From: Amycolatopsis bullii | GTDB taxonomy: Bacteria > Actinomycetota > Actinomycetes > Mycobacteriales > Pseudonocardiaceae | Length of the DNA: 64,000 bases | Reading direction: 5' to 3' | NCBI RefSeq assembly: GCF_014654205.1 | Contig: NZ_BNAW01000003.1 | Location: 62,001-126,000 of the forward strand | Shown: in pieces, positions 35,191 through 42,556 of the stretch | Position numbering within the stretch: position 1 is the stretch's first letter | Layout: each line of letters opens with the position of its first letter | The notes under the pieces: model-generated | Databases searched by the model: none | Told to the model about the DNA's origin: nothing | What the model saw: only the letters and a program-made list of their open reading frames with translations | Position numbers and translations under genes: made by a program

Positions 35191-35388
35191 GTGACATTCA
35201 GGTGTGGGAACGTCGACCTCATGGTGGCCCAAAGCGAGGGGACGCGGCCGCAGGGGCGCTCCGCTGGTCCATTGGGGCAGCTCCTGCGGCTGTTCGCCAC
35301 CACGGGCGTCACGTTCCGCGGTCACCACGTGGTGCCCTCGCCGATCACCGAACGTGTGCGGCGGAAGTCTGCGGCACAATCGAAGTAA
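35191..35388 (+). CDS. Possible small ORF coupled to alkB
   Basis: 65 codons from GTG 35191 (or 55 from ATG 35221). The end TAATG overlaps the alkB ATG, as in coupled genes. The peptide (LGQLLRLFATTGVTFRGHHV, VPSPITERVRRKSAAQSK) is basic and has no recognised domain. No good ribosome site is seen. A spurious ORF is possible; the overlap may simply be chance around the leaderless alkB start. Confidence 0.3.
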   Translation: MTFRCGNVDLMVAQSEGTRPQGRSAGPLGQLLRLFATTGVTFRGHHVVPSPITERVRRKSAAQSK

Positions 35389-36011
35389 TGGACGCCCTCC
35401 TGCCGCGCCCGCGCGCCGAACAGGCGCCCGGGGCGGTGCACCTGCCCGACTGGCTGGGCTTCGACGAACAGCGCGAGCTCGTCGCGGCCTGCCGCGGCTG
35501 GTCCGGCTACCGCCACACCCGGCTGCCCAACGGCGGCGTGATGTCGGTGAAGTCGGTCTGCCTCGGCTGGCACTGGTACCCGTACGGCTACTCGCGCACC
35601 ACCGGCGAAGGGACACCGGTGCTGCCGTTCCCGGACTGGCTCGGCGACCTCGGCCGCCGTGCGCTGGCGGCCGCGTACGGCGAGGCCCGGCCTTACGAGC
35701 CGGACATCGCGCTGGTCAACTTCTACGACGCCACCGCGAAGATGGGGCTGCACCAGGACAAGGACGAGCGCAGCCTGGAGCCGGTGGTGTCGTTCAGCCT
35801 CGGTGACGCCTGCGTGTTCCGCTTCGGCAACACCGAGACCCGCGGCCGGCCGTACACCGACGTCGAACTCCGCTCCGGGGACGTCTTCGTGTTCGGCGGC
35901 CCGTCCCGCCTGGCCTACCACGGCGTGCCGAAGACCCTGCCGGGCACGGCGGACCCGGCGCTGGGCCTCGACGGGCGGCTGAACATCACGCTCCGGGTGT
36001 CCGGCTTCTAG
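35388..36011 (+). CDS. alkB: AlkB-type 2-oxoglutarate/Fe(II) DNA repair dioxygenase
   Basis: Removes methyl groups from 1-methyladenine and 3-methylcytosine in DNA by oxidation. 207 residues. Fe ligands HxD in HQDKDERSLEP near residue 125 and His in AYHGVPKTLPG; the 2-oxoglutarate Arg in LNITLRVSGF at the C-terminus; nucleotide-recognition lid SVCLGWHWYPYGYS near 60. ATG 35388; a CACAAT box 7 nt upstream suggests a leaderless mRNA. It shares its last 4 bases with the convergent regulator gene. Confidence 0.93.
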   Translation: MDALLPRPRAEQAPGAVHLPDWLGFDEQRELVAACRGWSGYRHTRLPNGGVMSVKSVCLGWHWYPYGYSRTTGEGTPVLPFPDWLGDLGRRALAAAYGEARPYEPDIALVNFYDATAKMGLHQDKDERSLEPVVSFSLGDACVFRFGNTETRGRPYTDVELRSGDVFVFGGPSRLAYHGVPKTLPGTADPALGLDGRLNITLRVSGF

Positions 36012-36586
36012 TCCTCTGTGGACTCTTCCTCCGGCACCACGATGAACCGCACGGAGACCGCCCGCGAGCCTTCGGGGTGCTGCCCCGGCTCGGTGGCGTA
36101 CTTCCACACCAGGTTCTGGTACTCCTCGACGAAGGACGTCACCTGCTCCTTCGTCAGGTGCAGACCGGCGCGGTGGATCTGGTTCCAGCCCGCGGAGCTG
36201 TCGTAGCCCGCGTAGGCCCGCGTGACCAGGCTGAGGTCGTGACTCATCTTGAGGGCGCCGAGCTTGAGCATCGCCTCGCGCTCGTCGGGCGCCAGGTCGA
36301 GGCCGGGCGGGGTGTAGATGTCCTTCGGCCGCGACTTCCACCAGCGCTCGCGGCCGTCGCCGCGGTCCACGAGCTCCTCGATCAGGTCCAGGTCGGCGAG
36401 CTTGCGGAGGTGGTAGCTGGTCGTCCCGGTGCTCTCGCCGAGCGCCTTCGCGACGCTCGTCGAGTTCGCTTCGCCGTGTTTGCCCAGGTAGCTGAGGATG
36501 TCCCGGCGCACGGGATTGGCCAGTGCCTTGGAGAAGGCCTTCAGGTCCGCGCCGGTCAGGACGCGCTTTTCGGGACGTTCGACCAC
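36008..36586 (-). CDS. ArsR-type winged-helix regulator
   Basis: 192 residues. HTH_20/ArsR-like DNA-binding domain: FSKALANPVRRDILSYLGKH, then TSVAKALGESTGTTSYHLRK, followed by a winged loop and a C-terminal helical part rich in Glu (VPEEESTED). No metal Cys pairs of classical ArsR are present, so the signal is probably not metal. It faces a pair of small membrane proteins. Start GTG 36586 with TACGCT 6 nt upstream (leaderless), operator palindrome just beyond. Confidence 0.86.
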   Translation of the reverse strand: MVERPEKRVLTGADLKAFSKALANPVRRDILSYLGKHGEANSTSVAKALGESTGTTSYHLRKLADLDLIEELVDRGDGRERWWKSRPKDIYTPPGLDLAPDEREAMLKLGALKMSHDLSLVTRAYAGYDSSAGWNQIHRAGLHLTKEQVTSFVEEYQNLVWKYATEPGQHPEGSRAVSVRFIVVPEEESTED

Positions 36587-36592
36587 GGCGTG

Positions 36593-36627
36593 AGCGTACT
36601 ACAGAGATTGTTTGCAAAGAATCTCTG
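36593..36627. promoter_or_regulatory. Leaderless promoter and 26-bp operator palindrome
   Basis: The -10 box TACGCT (minus, 36598-36593) is 6 nt before GTG 36586. Next to it, 36602-36627 is a 26-bp palindrome: CAGAGATT, TTTGCAAA in the centre, AATCTCTG; only one symmetric pair mismatches. It lies between the regulator and the membrane-protein gene at 36663, as expected for autoregulation. Confidence 0.7.
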
Positions 36628-36662
36628 CAATCGCTACCGTGGATCGGAGATCGGGGGTTGCG

Positions 36663-37016
36663 ATGAAGAAGCTGTTCTGGGCGGCGGGGTTGGGCCTGTT
36701 GCCGTGGATTGCGATACTGGGGACGACGCTGCCGGACGTCGTGGCGGCGCGGCACTGGCGGCTGGCGTGGACGGGTTTCGACGCGGCGGAGGCGGCCGGC
36801 CTGCTGCTCACCGCCTGGCTGCTGGGCCGTGGTGACGCGCGGACGCCGCTGGTCGCGACGGCCACGGCGACGCTGCTGCTGGCCGACGCCTGGTTCGACG
36901 TGGTGACGGCCGGCGACGACGTGGTGTTTTCGCTGCTCATGGCCGGTCTGGAGGTGCCGCTGGCGCTGGCGTGCCTGGCGGTCGCCGTGCCGCGCCCGGT
37001 GCCGGCGCGTGTCTGA
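36663..37016 (+). CDS. Small four-helix membrane protein
   Basis: 117 residues, no recognised family. Four hydrophobic segments: LFWAAGLGLLPWIAILGTTL, about residues 40-57, 65-80 and 92-112 (LLMAGLEVPLALACLAVAV). The charged loops are short. First of two overlapping membrane-protein genes facing the ArsR-type regulator, so probably its regulated target. The ATG 36663 follows a GGGGG run. Confidence 0.7.
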   Translation: MKKLFWAAGLGLLPWIAILGTTLPDVVAARHWRLAWTGFDAAEAAGLLLTAWLLGRGDARTPLVATATATLLLADAWFDVVTAGDDVVFSLLMAGLEVPLALACLAVAVPRPVPARV

Positions 37017-37254
37017 GCTGGACGCGCGGCTGCGCGACCGGATCGACGACCAGGTCGCCGAGGCCCTGGACGCCTACCTCGCCGATCTCGCGGAGTCGCG
37101 GCCGCGACGGCCGCGGCGCGCGTGGCCCGTGGTGGTGACGGTGGCACTGGGGGTCGTCACCACCGGGCTGGACCCGCGCGTGGCCTGGGCGGCGTGGCTC
37201 GCGATCGCGGTCACCAACGTCACCTGGCTGCTGGTCTGCCGCGGCCGCTCGTGA
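37009..37254 (+). CDS. Small membrane-anchored protein
   Basis: 81 residues from GTG 37009, overlapping the preceding gene by 8 bases. N-terminal helix rich in acids and Arg (LRDRIDDQVAEALDAYLADL), a basic stretch RPRRPRRAWP, then two transmembrane segments (VVVTVALGVVTTGL; AAWLAIAVTNVTWLLVC). Family not recognised. Its TGA stop lies inside hairpin repeat copy 2. Confidence 0.65.
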   Translation: MSELDARLRDRIDDQVAEALDAYLADLAESRPRRPRRAWPVVVTVALGVVTTGLDPRVAWAAWLAIAVTNVTWLLVCRGRS

Positions 37255-37293
37255 GTGAGAAACAGTGTTCTAACCCTGTTTCTCACTCACGAG
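37248..37293. repeat. 46-nt hairpin repeat, copy 2 (shared by convergent genes)
   Basis: CTCGTGAGTG at 37248-37257, GTTCTAAC in the centre (37267-37274), CACTCACGAG at the end. Middle arms AGAAACAGT and CCTGTTTCT pair at 8 of 9. The stop codons of both convergent genes (membrane protein on +, pxpC on -) lie inside the two conserved ends. Same length and ends as copies 1 and 3. Confidence 0.85.
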
Positions 37294-38123
37294 GCGGAAC
37301 GGAAGCGGACGGTCTGGCCCGGGCGCAGCTGGGCCGCGAGGTCGAGGTCGTCCTCCTCGACGACCGCGATCACCGGGTACCCGCCCGTCGTCGGGTGGTC
37401 GGCGTGGAACAGGATCGGCCGGCCCGACGGCGGCACCTGCAGCGACCCCGGCACGCACGCCTCCGACGGCAGCTCGTCGTGGCGCGCGCGGGCCAGCGCC
37501 GGCCCGGTCAGCCGGATGCCGACGCGGTCCGAGTCCGGCGACACGGTGTACACAGTGGACAACAGGTCGTCCGGCGCGGTGAACCAGTCGCGACGCGGGC
37601 CCGGCGTCACGCGCAACACCGGTTCCGCCGGAAGAGCCGCCCGGGGGGCCAGGTCCACCACCGGGAACGCGGCCGGCGCGGGGCCGATCGGCAGCAGCAT
37701 CCCGGCCGTCACCGGGGGCGGACCGAGCTTCCCGAGCGTGTCCGTCGCCCGGGAGCCCAGCACCGGCGGCACGTCGATCCCGCCGCGCACCGCGACGTAG
37801 CACCGCAGGCCCGACTCCGCCGTGCCCAACGCCAGTTCTTCGCCCGGCCACAGGGTGATCGGCCCATTGAGGCCGCCCTTCGAGAGCGGGCAACAGGCGC
37901 CGGTGACCGCCACCGTCGTCACGGCCGACGCACGCAGCACCAGCCCGCCGAGCGTGACCTCCAGGGCCGCGGCTCCGGCCGGGTTCCCGACGAGCCGGTT
38001 GGCCAGCCGGAACGACCCGCGGTCGGCCGCGCCGGAGCGGCCGACGCCGAGGGCCGCATGCCCCGGACGGCCGAGGTCCTGCACCGTCGTCGCGAACCCG
38101 GGCCGGACGACTTCGAGCTTCAC
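37287..38123 (-). CDS. pxpC: 5-oxoprolinase subunit C
   Basis: Part of the ATP-dependent PxpABC complex that opens 5-oxoproline (pyroglutamate) to glutamate, in the cytoplasm. 278 residues of the biotin-dependent-carboxylase-like C subunit family (formerly urea carboxylase-related): LEVVRPGFATTVQDLGRPGH at the start, SGAADRGSFRLANRLVGNPA, and GRPILFHADHPTTGGYPVIA near the end. GTG 38123 overlaps the pxpB stop (GTGA). The stop is inside hairpin copy 2, which probably terminates the operon. Confidence 0.92.
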   Translation of the reverse strand: MKLEVVRPGFATTVQDLGRPGHAALGVGRSGAADRGSFRLANRLVGNPAGAAALEVTLGGLVLRASAVTTVAVTGACCPLSKGGLNGPITLWPGEELALGTAESGLRCYVAVRGGIDVPPVLGSRATDTLGKLGPPPVTAGMLLPIGPAPAAFPVVDLAPRAALPAEPVLRVTPGPRRDWFTAPDDLLSTVYTVSPDSDRVGIRLTGPALARARHDELPSEACVPGSLQVPPSGRPILFHADHPTTGGYPVIAVVEEDDLDLAAQLRPGQTVRFRSAS

Positions 38124-38731
38124 GACCGCACCGCCGTGAACCGGACCCGGGTGCCCGGCGGCAGCAGGTTCGGCGGGTCGCGCTCGACGTCCCACACCGG
38201 CACACCCGTCCGGCCCAGCAACCGCCAGCCACCCGGCGACGCGCTCGGGTAGACCGCGCTGTACTCGCCGGCGATCGCCACCGAACCCGCCGGGATGCGG
38301 GTGCGCGGCGACGACCGCCGGGACACGTGCAGGGCGGGGTCCGAACCAGTCAGGTAGGCGAACCCCGGCGCGAAGCCGCAGAACGCCGAAACGTACGCCC
38401 CCGCGGTGTGCCGCGAAATCAGTGAAGCCACGCTCAGCCCCGCCTCCGCGGCGACGTCGGCCAGGTCTTCACCGTCGTACACCACCGGGATCACCACCTC
38501 GCCCGCCTCGGCGGCCACACTGTCCACAGGGGACACCTGACGTAGCAGGGCGCCCAGCCGTTGCGCGTTCGTCACCGAAGGGTCGAAGCGGACCAGCAGC
38601 GTCCGCGCCGCCGGGACCAGCTCCTCGACGCCGGCCAAGCCGAGGCGGGACACCGCCGTCTGGTACCCCAGCACGTCACCGGTTTCCACCAGGACCGCGC
38701 GCCGCCCGCACGGCAGCAGCCGGACGGTCAT
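38120..38731 (-). CDS. pxpB: 5-oxoprolinase subunit B
   Basis: 203 residues, KipI/allophanate-hydrolase subunit-1 family. VRLLPCGRRAVLVETGDVLG at the start, VVYDGEDLADVAAEAGLSV in the middle and the conserved FCGFAPGFAYLTGSDPALH near residue 130, then RSSPRTRIPAGSVAIAGEYS. Overlaps pxpA (ATGA) and pxpC (GTGA) by 4 bases each, so the subunits are made in a fixed ratio. Works with PxpA and PxpC on 5-oxoproline. Confidence 0.92.
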   Translation of the reverse strand: MTVRLLPCGRRAVLVETGDVLGYQTAVSRLGLAGVEELVPAARTLLVRFDPSVTNAQRLGALLRQVSPVDSVAAEAGEVVIPVVYDGEDLADVAAEAGLSVASLISRHTAGAYVSAFCGFAPGFAYLTGSDPALHVSRRSSPRTRIPAGSVAIAGEYSAVYPSASPGGWRLLGRTGVPVWDVERDPPNLLPPGTRVRFTAVRS

Positions 38732-39477
38732 CCGGTGAACGCGCCGAGCTGGATGCCCGCCCCGGTCAGCGCCGCCTCGATCCGCCGGGCCAGCTCGACC
38801 GCCCCCGGCGTGTCCCCGTGTACGCACAGGGAATCCGGGCGCACGTCGAGCTTGGTGCCGTTCTCCGCCACGACGCCGCCGGTCGCCATGCCGACCGCAC
38901 GCTCGGCGACCACGTCGGCGTCGTGCAGGACCGCACCCGGCCGGCCACGCGGCACGAGCTTGCCGTCTGAGGTGTAGGCCCGGTCCGCGAACGCCTCCGC
39001 GTACGCGACGACGCCGGCTTTCTCCGCCTCCCGTTGCATTTCCGAGTCCGGCAGGCAGAGCAGCGCCAGCGCGGGGTCGTAGCGGCGCAGACCCTCGACG
39101 ATGGCGGCCGCCTGCTCGGTGTCGACCGCCGCCGTGTTGTACAACGCGCCGTGCGGCTTCACGTACGTCACGCGGCTGCCGGCCGCGCGGGCGAACGCGT
39201 CGAGCGCGCCGATCTGGTAGAGCACTTCGTCCGCCAGGTCGTCCGGTGCGATGGCGAGCGCGCGCCTGCCGAAGCCCGCCAGGTCGCGGTAGCCGACGTG
39301 CGCCCCGATCGCGACGTCGCGCTCGGCCGCCATCTCGCACACCCGCCGCATCACCGACGGGTCGCCGGCGTGGAAGCCGCACGCGACGTTCGCGCTGGTC
39401 ACGATGTCGAGCATGGCTTCGTCGTCGCCCATCTTCCAGGCGCCGAAGCCCTCGCCGAGATCGCTGTTCAGATCCAT
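38728..39477 (-). CDS. pxpA: 5-oxoprolinase subunit A
   Basis: 249 residues, LamB/YcsF family. Begins MDLNSDLGEGFGAWKMGDDE, the family's metal/substrate motif, followed by SANVACGFHAGDPSVMRR and DLAGFGRRALAIAPDDLADE. It catalyses the ring-opening half-reaction with PxpB and PxpC. The stop of the DUF1445 gene ends 2 bases before its start. Complete and intact. Confidence 0.92.
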   Translation of the reverse strand: MDLNSDLGEGFGAWKMGDDEAMLDIVTSANVACGFHAGDPSVMRRVCEMAAERDVAIGAHVGYRDLAGFGRRALAIAPDDLADEVLYQIGALDAFARAAGSRVTYVKPHGALYNTAAVDTEQAAAIVEGLRRYDPALALLCLPDSEMQREAEKAGVVAYAEAFADRAYTSDGKLVPRGRPGAVLHDADVVAERAVGMATGGVVAENGTKLDVRPDSLCVHGDTPGAVELARRIEAALTGAGIQLGAFTG

Positions 39478-39478
39478 T

Positions 39479-40273
39479 TCAGCCCACCCGGTATTCGCTG
39501 TCGTACCGATCGGTTATGAACATGTACCCCGGTGCGTGGGTGATCGCAAAGGGGGGCCGGGACGCCATCAGCGCCGCCTGCGGCGTGACCCCGCAGGCCC
39601 AGAACACCGGGACGTCGCCGGGTTCGGCGTCCACCGGATCGCCGAAGTCCGGCCGGGCCAGGTCTTCGATGCCCAGCGCGCCCGGGTCGCCGATGTGCAC
39701 CGGGCCGCCGTGCACGGCGGGCATCGCGCGGGTGATCCGGATCGCGTCGGCGACGCGGTCCTCCGGGATCTGCCGCATCGACACCACCAGCGGGCCGAAC
39801 AGCCGCCCGGCCGGTTCGCACGACCGGTTCGTCACGTACATCGCGACGTTGCGGCCCTGGTCGACGTGCCGCAGCGGGATGCCCTCGGCGGCCAGTGCCG
39901 TCTCGAACGTGAAGCTGCAGCCGAGGGAAAAGGCGACCATGTCGCTGCGCCACAGGCCGGTCGCGTCCGAGACCTCGCCGGCCAGGACGCCGTTCTGCCA
40001 GATCCGGTAGCGCGGCAGGTCGGTGCGCAGGTCCGCGCCCTCGGCGAGCCGGGTGGCCGGGTCGCCGGGGTCGGTGACGTCGAGCACCGGGCAGGCCTGC
40101 GGGTTGCGGGTGCAGAACAGCAGGACGTCGTAGGCCCAGTCCTCGGGCACGGCGATCAGGTTGGTCTGGGTGAAGCCGGTGGCCCAGCCGGTCGTGGGGT
40201 GGGCGGTGCCGGCGCGGAACGCCGCTCGCGCCTGCGCCGGTGTGTAGGTGGCCGGCTCGTCGAAGGTCGTCAT
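39479..40273 (-). CDS. DUF1445 putative hydro-lyase (D-glutamate cyclase-like)
   Basis: 264 residues. Segments [20 protein letters not shown], then [20 protein letters not shown] and [20 protein letters not shown] match the DUF1445 family. Mammalian homologues of this family convert D-glutamate to 5-oxo-D-proline, so a step into 5-oxoproline metabolism is plausible. It sits between the MFS gene (8 bases away) and pxpA (overlapping region), in the pxp operon. Catalytic residues cannot be pinned down here. Confidence 0.87.
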   Translation of the reverse strand: MTTFDEPATYTPAQARAAFRAGTAHPTTGWATGFTQTNLIAVPEDWAYDVLLFCTRNPQACPVLDVTDPGDPATRLAEGADLRTDLPRYRIWQNGVLAGEVSDATGLWRSDMVAFSLGCSFTFETALAAEGIPLRHVDQGRNVAMYVTNRSCEPAGRLFGPLVVSMRQIPEDRVADAIRITRAMPAVHGGPVHIGDPGALGIEDLARPDFGDPVDAEPGDVPVFWACGVTPQAALMASRPPFAITHAPGYMFITDRYDSEYRVG

Positions 40274-40281
40274 TCCGCCCC

Positions 40282-41523
40282 TCAATCCTCGAGTTCCGCG
40301 CCGCGGGTTTCCGGTAGGCCGAGCAGCGCCAGCACCGCGATGCCGTACCCGATCGCGCCGAAGACGATCGCGCCACCCGCGCCGAGGTAGCCCACGATGG
40401 TCGGGAAGATCGCGCCGACCGCGCGGCCGAAGTTGTACGTGAAGCCCTGGCCGGTGCCGCGCAGCGCCGTCGGGTACAGCTCGGCGAGGAACGCGCCGAA
40501 CCCGCTGAAGATCGCGGACATCGAGAAGCCGAGCGGGAAGCCGAGCACCAGGATCAGCCCGTTGGCCCCTTTGGGGATCTGCGTGTAGGCAACGATCAGC
40601 GCGGCCGAGAGGATCGCGAACGTCATGAACGTCTTTTTGCGGCCCAGCAGGTCGGTGAGGTAGCCGCCGCAGACGTAGCCGACGAACGCGCCGGTGATGA
40701 GGAAGGCCAGGTATCCGCCGGTCCCGATCACCGTCAGCTCGCGCGTCTTCTTCAGGTAGGCGGGCAGCCAGGTGTTGATCGCGTAGTACCCGCCCTGTAC
40801 GCCGGTGGCCAGCAGCGACGCGAAAAACGTCGTGCGCAGCAGCTCGCCTTTGAAGATCTTGGCGAGTGAGCCCCTGGTGCGCTCGGTGGCCCGGCGCTCC
40901 TCCGCGCGCGGGGCGTCCTGCACGCTGCGGCGGACCCACAGCACGAGCAATGCGGGGATGACGCCGGTCCAGAACATGATCCGCCAAGCCACGTCGTCGC
41001 TCGCGAGGCTGAAGACGATCGTGTAGACGATGACCGAGAGGCCCCAGCCGACGGCCCACGCGCTCTGCACGAACGCCACGGTCCGGCCGCGGTACTTGGC
41101 CTGCGAATACTCGGCGACCAGGGCCGCGCCCGCCGCCCACTCGCCGCCGAAGCCGAGGCCCTGCAGCGCGCGGAAGACCAGCAGCGTCTCGAAGTTCGGC
41201 GCGAAGCCGCAGAGCACGGTGAAGATCGTGTACATCGCGATGGTGATCTGCAGCGTCCGGACGCGGCCGATGCGGTCGGCGAGGATGCCGGCGCCGACGC
41301 CGCCGATGGCCGACACGACCAGCGTCGTCGTGCTGAGCAACCCCGCCTCGCCGCTCGAGATGCCGAAGAACGCGGTGATCGCCGCCAGGCCGAGCGGCAG
41401 GGTCTGGTAGTCGAACGAGTCCAGGCCGTACCCGCCGAACGCGCCGAGGAAGGCGCGGCGCCCACGTTTTCCCAGCGTGCGGAACCAATCGAACGGTCGT
41501 GCCTCGGTAGCTGTGGCAGTCAT
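40282..41523 (-). CDS. MFS transporter for a 5-oxoproline-pathway substrate
   Basis: 413 residues, 12 predicted helices. Starts with a cytoplasmic arm ([19 protein letters not shown]), then [20 protein letters not shown]. Loop signatures are [15 protein letters not shown] between helices 2-3 and [17 protein letters not shown] between 8-9. [18 protein letters not shown] lies in helix 4-5, as in organic-acid (aromatic acid/metabolite:H+) symporters. First gene of the pxp operon, so it probably imports 5-oxoproline or a precursor. Divergent from the GntR regulator. Confidence 0.9.
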   Translation of the reverse strand: MTATATEARPFDWFRTLGKRGRRAFLGAFGGYGLDSFDYQTLPLGLAAITAFFGISSGEAGLLSTTTLVVSAIGGVGAGILADRIGRVRTLQITIAMYTIFTVLCGFAPNFETLLVFRALQGLGFGGEWAAGAALVAEYSQAKYRGRTVAFVQSAWAVGWGLSVIVYTIVFSLASDDVAWRIMFWTGVIPALLVLWVRRSVQDAPRAEERRATERTRGSLAKIFKGELLRTTFFASLLATGVQGGYYAINTWLPAYLKKTRELTVIGTGGYLAFLITGAFVGYVCGGYLTDLLGRKKTFMTFAILSAALIVAYTQIPKGANGLILVLGFPLGFSMSAIFSGFGAFLAELYPTALRGTGQGFTYNFGRAVGAIFPTIVGYLGAGGAIVFGAIGYGIAVLALLGLPETRGAELED

Positions 41524-41575
41524 GCGGCACCTCCTGGCCAGTGTTCCTCGTCGTGGCGTGCCTCACACGGTAAGG

Positions 41576-41588
41576 ATTGTTCAACAAT
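41576..41588. promoter_or_regulatory. GntR-type operator palindrome between pxp operon and its regulator
   Basis: ATTGTTCAACAAT is a perfect palindrome around one central base, inside GGATTGTTCAACAATTCC. It lies between the MFS start (41523) and the GntR start (41641), the expected place for a site controlling both directions. Confidence 0.6.
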
Positions 41589-41627
41589 TCCACAAGGTGC
41601 TGAGTGGATCGTCCCCTGAGTGGCGGG

Positions 41628-41633
41628 TAGCCT
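41628..41633 (+). promoter_or_regulatory. -10 box of the GntR gene
   Basis: TAGCCT ends 7 nt before GTG 41641, again the leaderless spacing. Confidence 0.45.
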
Positions 41634-41640
41634 GGACTTC

Positions 41641-42363
41641 GTGGTCACCCAACATCGCGACGTCCTGGGCCTCGAGGCCGATCGCGAACTGGTCACGCGC
41701 AAGAGCACGGCCGAGCGGGTCGCCGGCGTCCTCCGCAACCGCATCGCGGAGGGGTTCTTCAAGCCCGGTGTCCGGCTGTCGGAGCAGGACATCGGCAAGG
41801 CGCTCGGCGTTTCCCGCAACACCCTGCGCGAGGCGTTCCGGCTGCTCACGCACGAACGGCTGCTGACCCACGAGCTCAACCGCGGGGTCTCCGTCCGCAT
41901 CCCGAGCGTCGAGGACGTCGTCGACATCTACCGGGTGCGCAAGATCATCGAGTGCGCCGCGGTGCGCGGGCTGAAGGCCAAGCCGGCGACCTTCGCGCGG
42001 ATCAAGGAGAAGGTCGAGATCGGCGACGAGGCCGCGCGCACCGGCAACTGGAAGGACCTCGGCACCGCGAACGTCTGGTTCCACCAGGAGCTGGCCGCGC
42101 TGTCGGGCAGCGAGCGGGTGAACGAACTGGTCGGCAGGCTGACCGCCGAGCTGCGGCTGGTGTTCCACATCATGGCCGAGCCGCGGCGCTTCCACGAGCG
42201 CTACCTGCCGCGCAACCACGAAATCCTCGACCGCATCGAGGCCGGCGACGGGCCGGGTGCGGAGCAGTTGCTGCTGAAGTACCTCGACGACGCCGAAGAG
42301 CAGCTGGTCGCCGCGTACGCCGACCGGACCGAAGCGGCCCGCGCGGCCATCGCGGCGGAGTGA
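41641..42363 (+). CDS. GntR/FCD-family regulator of the pxp operon
   Basis: 240 residues. N-terminal winged HTH ([20 protein letters not shown], then [20 protein letters not shown]) and a C-terminal FCD ligand domain ([20 protein letters not shown]). FCD proteins bind small carboxylic acids through a metal, fitting 5-oxoproline or a relative. GTG 41641 was chosen over GTG 41620 because of the -10 box exactly 7 nt upstream. Divergent from the MFS/DUF1445/PxpABC operon, followed by a clear terminator. Confidence 0.87.
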   Translation: MVTQHRDVLGLEADRELVTRKSTAERVAGVLRNRIAEGFFKPGVRLSEQDIGKALGVSRNTLREAFRLLTHERLLTHELNRGVSVRIPSVEDVVDIYRVRKIIECAAVRGLKAKPATFARIKEKVEIGDEAARTGNWKDLGTANVWFHQELAALSGSERVNELVGRLTAELRLVFHIMAEPRRFHERYLPRNHEILDRIEAGDGPGAEQLLLKYLDDAEEQLVAAYADRTEAARAAIAAE

Positions 42364-42366
42364 CCG

Positions 42367-42397
42367 AAACGGCCCCCATGTCACATGGGGGCCGTTT
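42367..42397 (+). terminator. Terminator after the GntR gene
   Basis: AAACGGCCCCCATG (42367-42380), loop TCA, CATGGGGGCCGTTT (42384-42397): perfect 14-bp stem ending in TTT, 3 bases past the stop codon. Confidence 0.9.
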
Positions 42398-42508
42398 GGG
42401 CAGGGTTCGCGTCCGGACGGCCCGAGCACGAGCCGGACGCGACCGCCGGTCGATAACCTCGGGGGCGGTTCCGCCGCCGGAGACCCCCAGCGGCAGGCGG
42501 GACCCCAC

Positions 42509-42549
42509 GCTGCCGGGTCGCCGCTTCCCCAGGGCCGCGGCCCGGCAGC
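42509..42549 (-). terminator. Hairpin downstream of the glycosidase operon
   Basis: GCTGCCGGG (42509-42517) and CCCGGCAGC (42541-42549) with a long loop that can pair further. It lies just after the GH18 stop on the minus strand. Confidence 0.5.
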
Positions 42550-42556
42550 CCTTCGC

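Noticed and set aside
37255..37800. ORFs beginning MRNSVLTL at hairpin copies 2 and 3
   Set aside because: The shared N-terminus is only the translation of the 46-nt repeat; the rest is antisense to pxpC or is upstream of the real chitosanase start.
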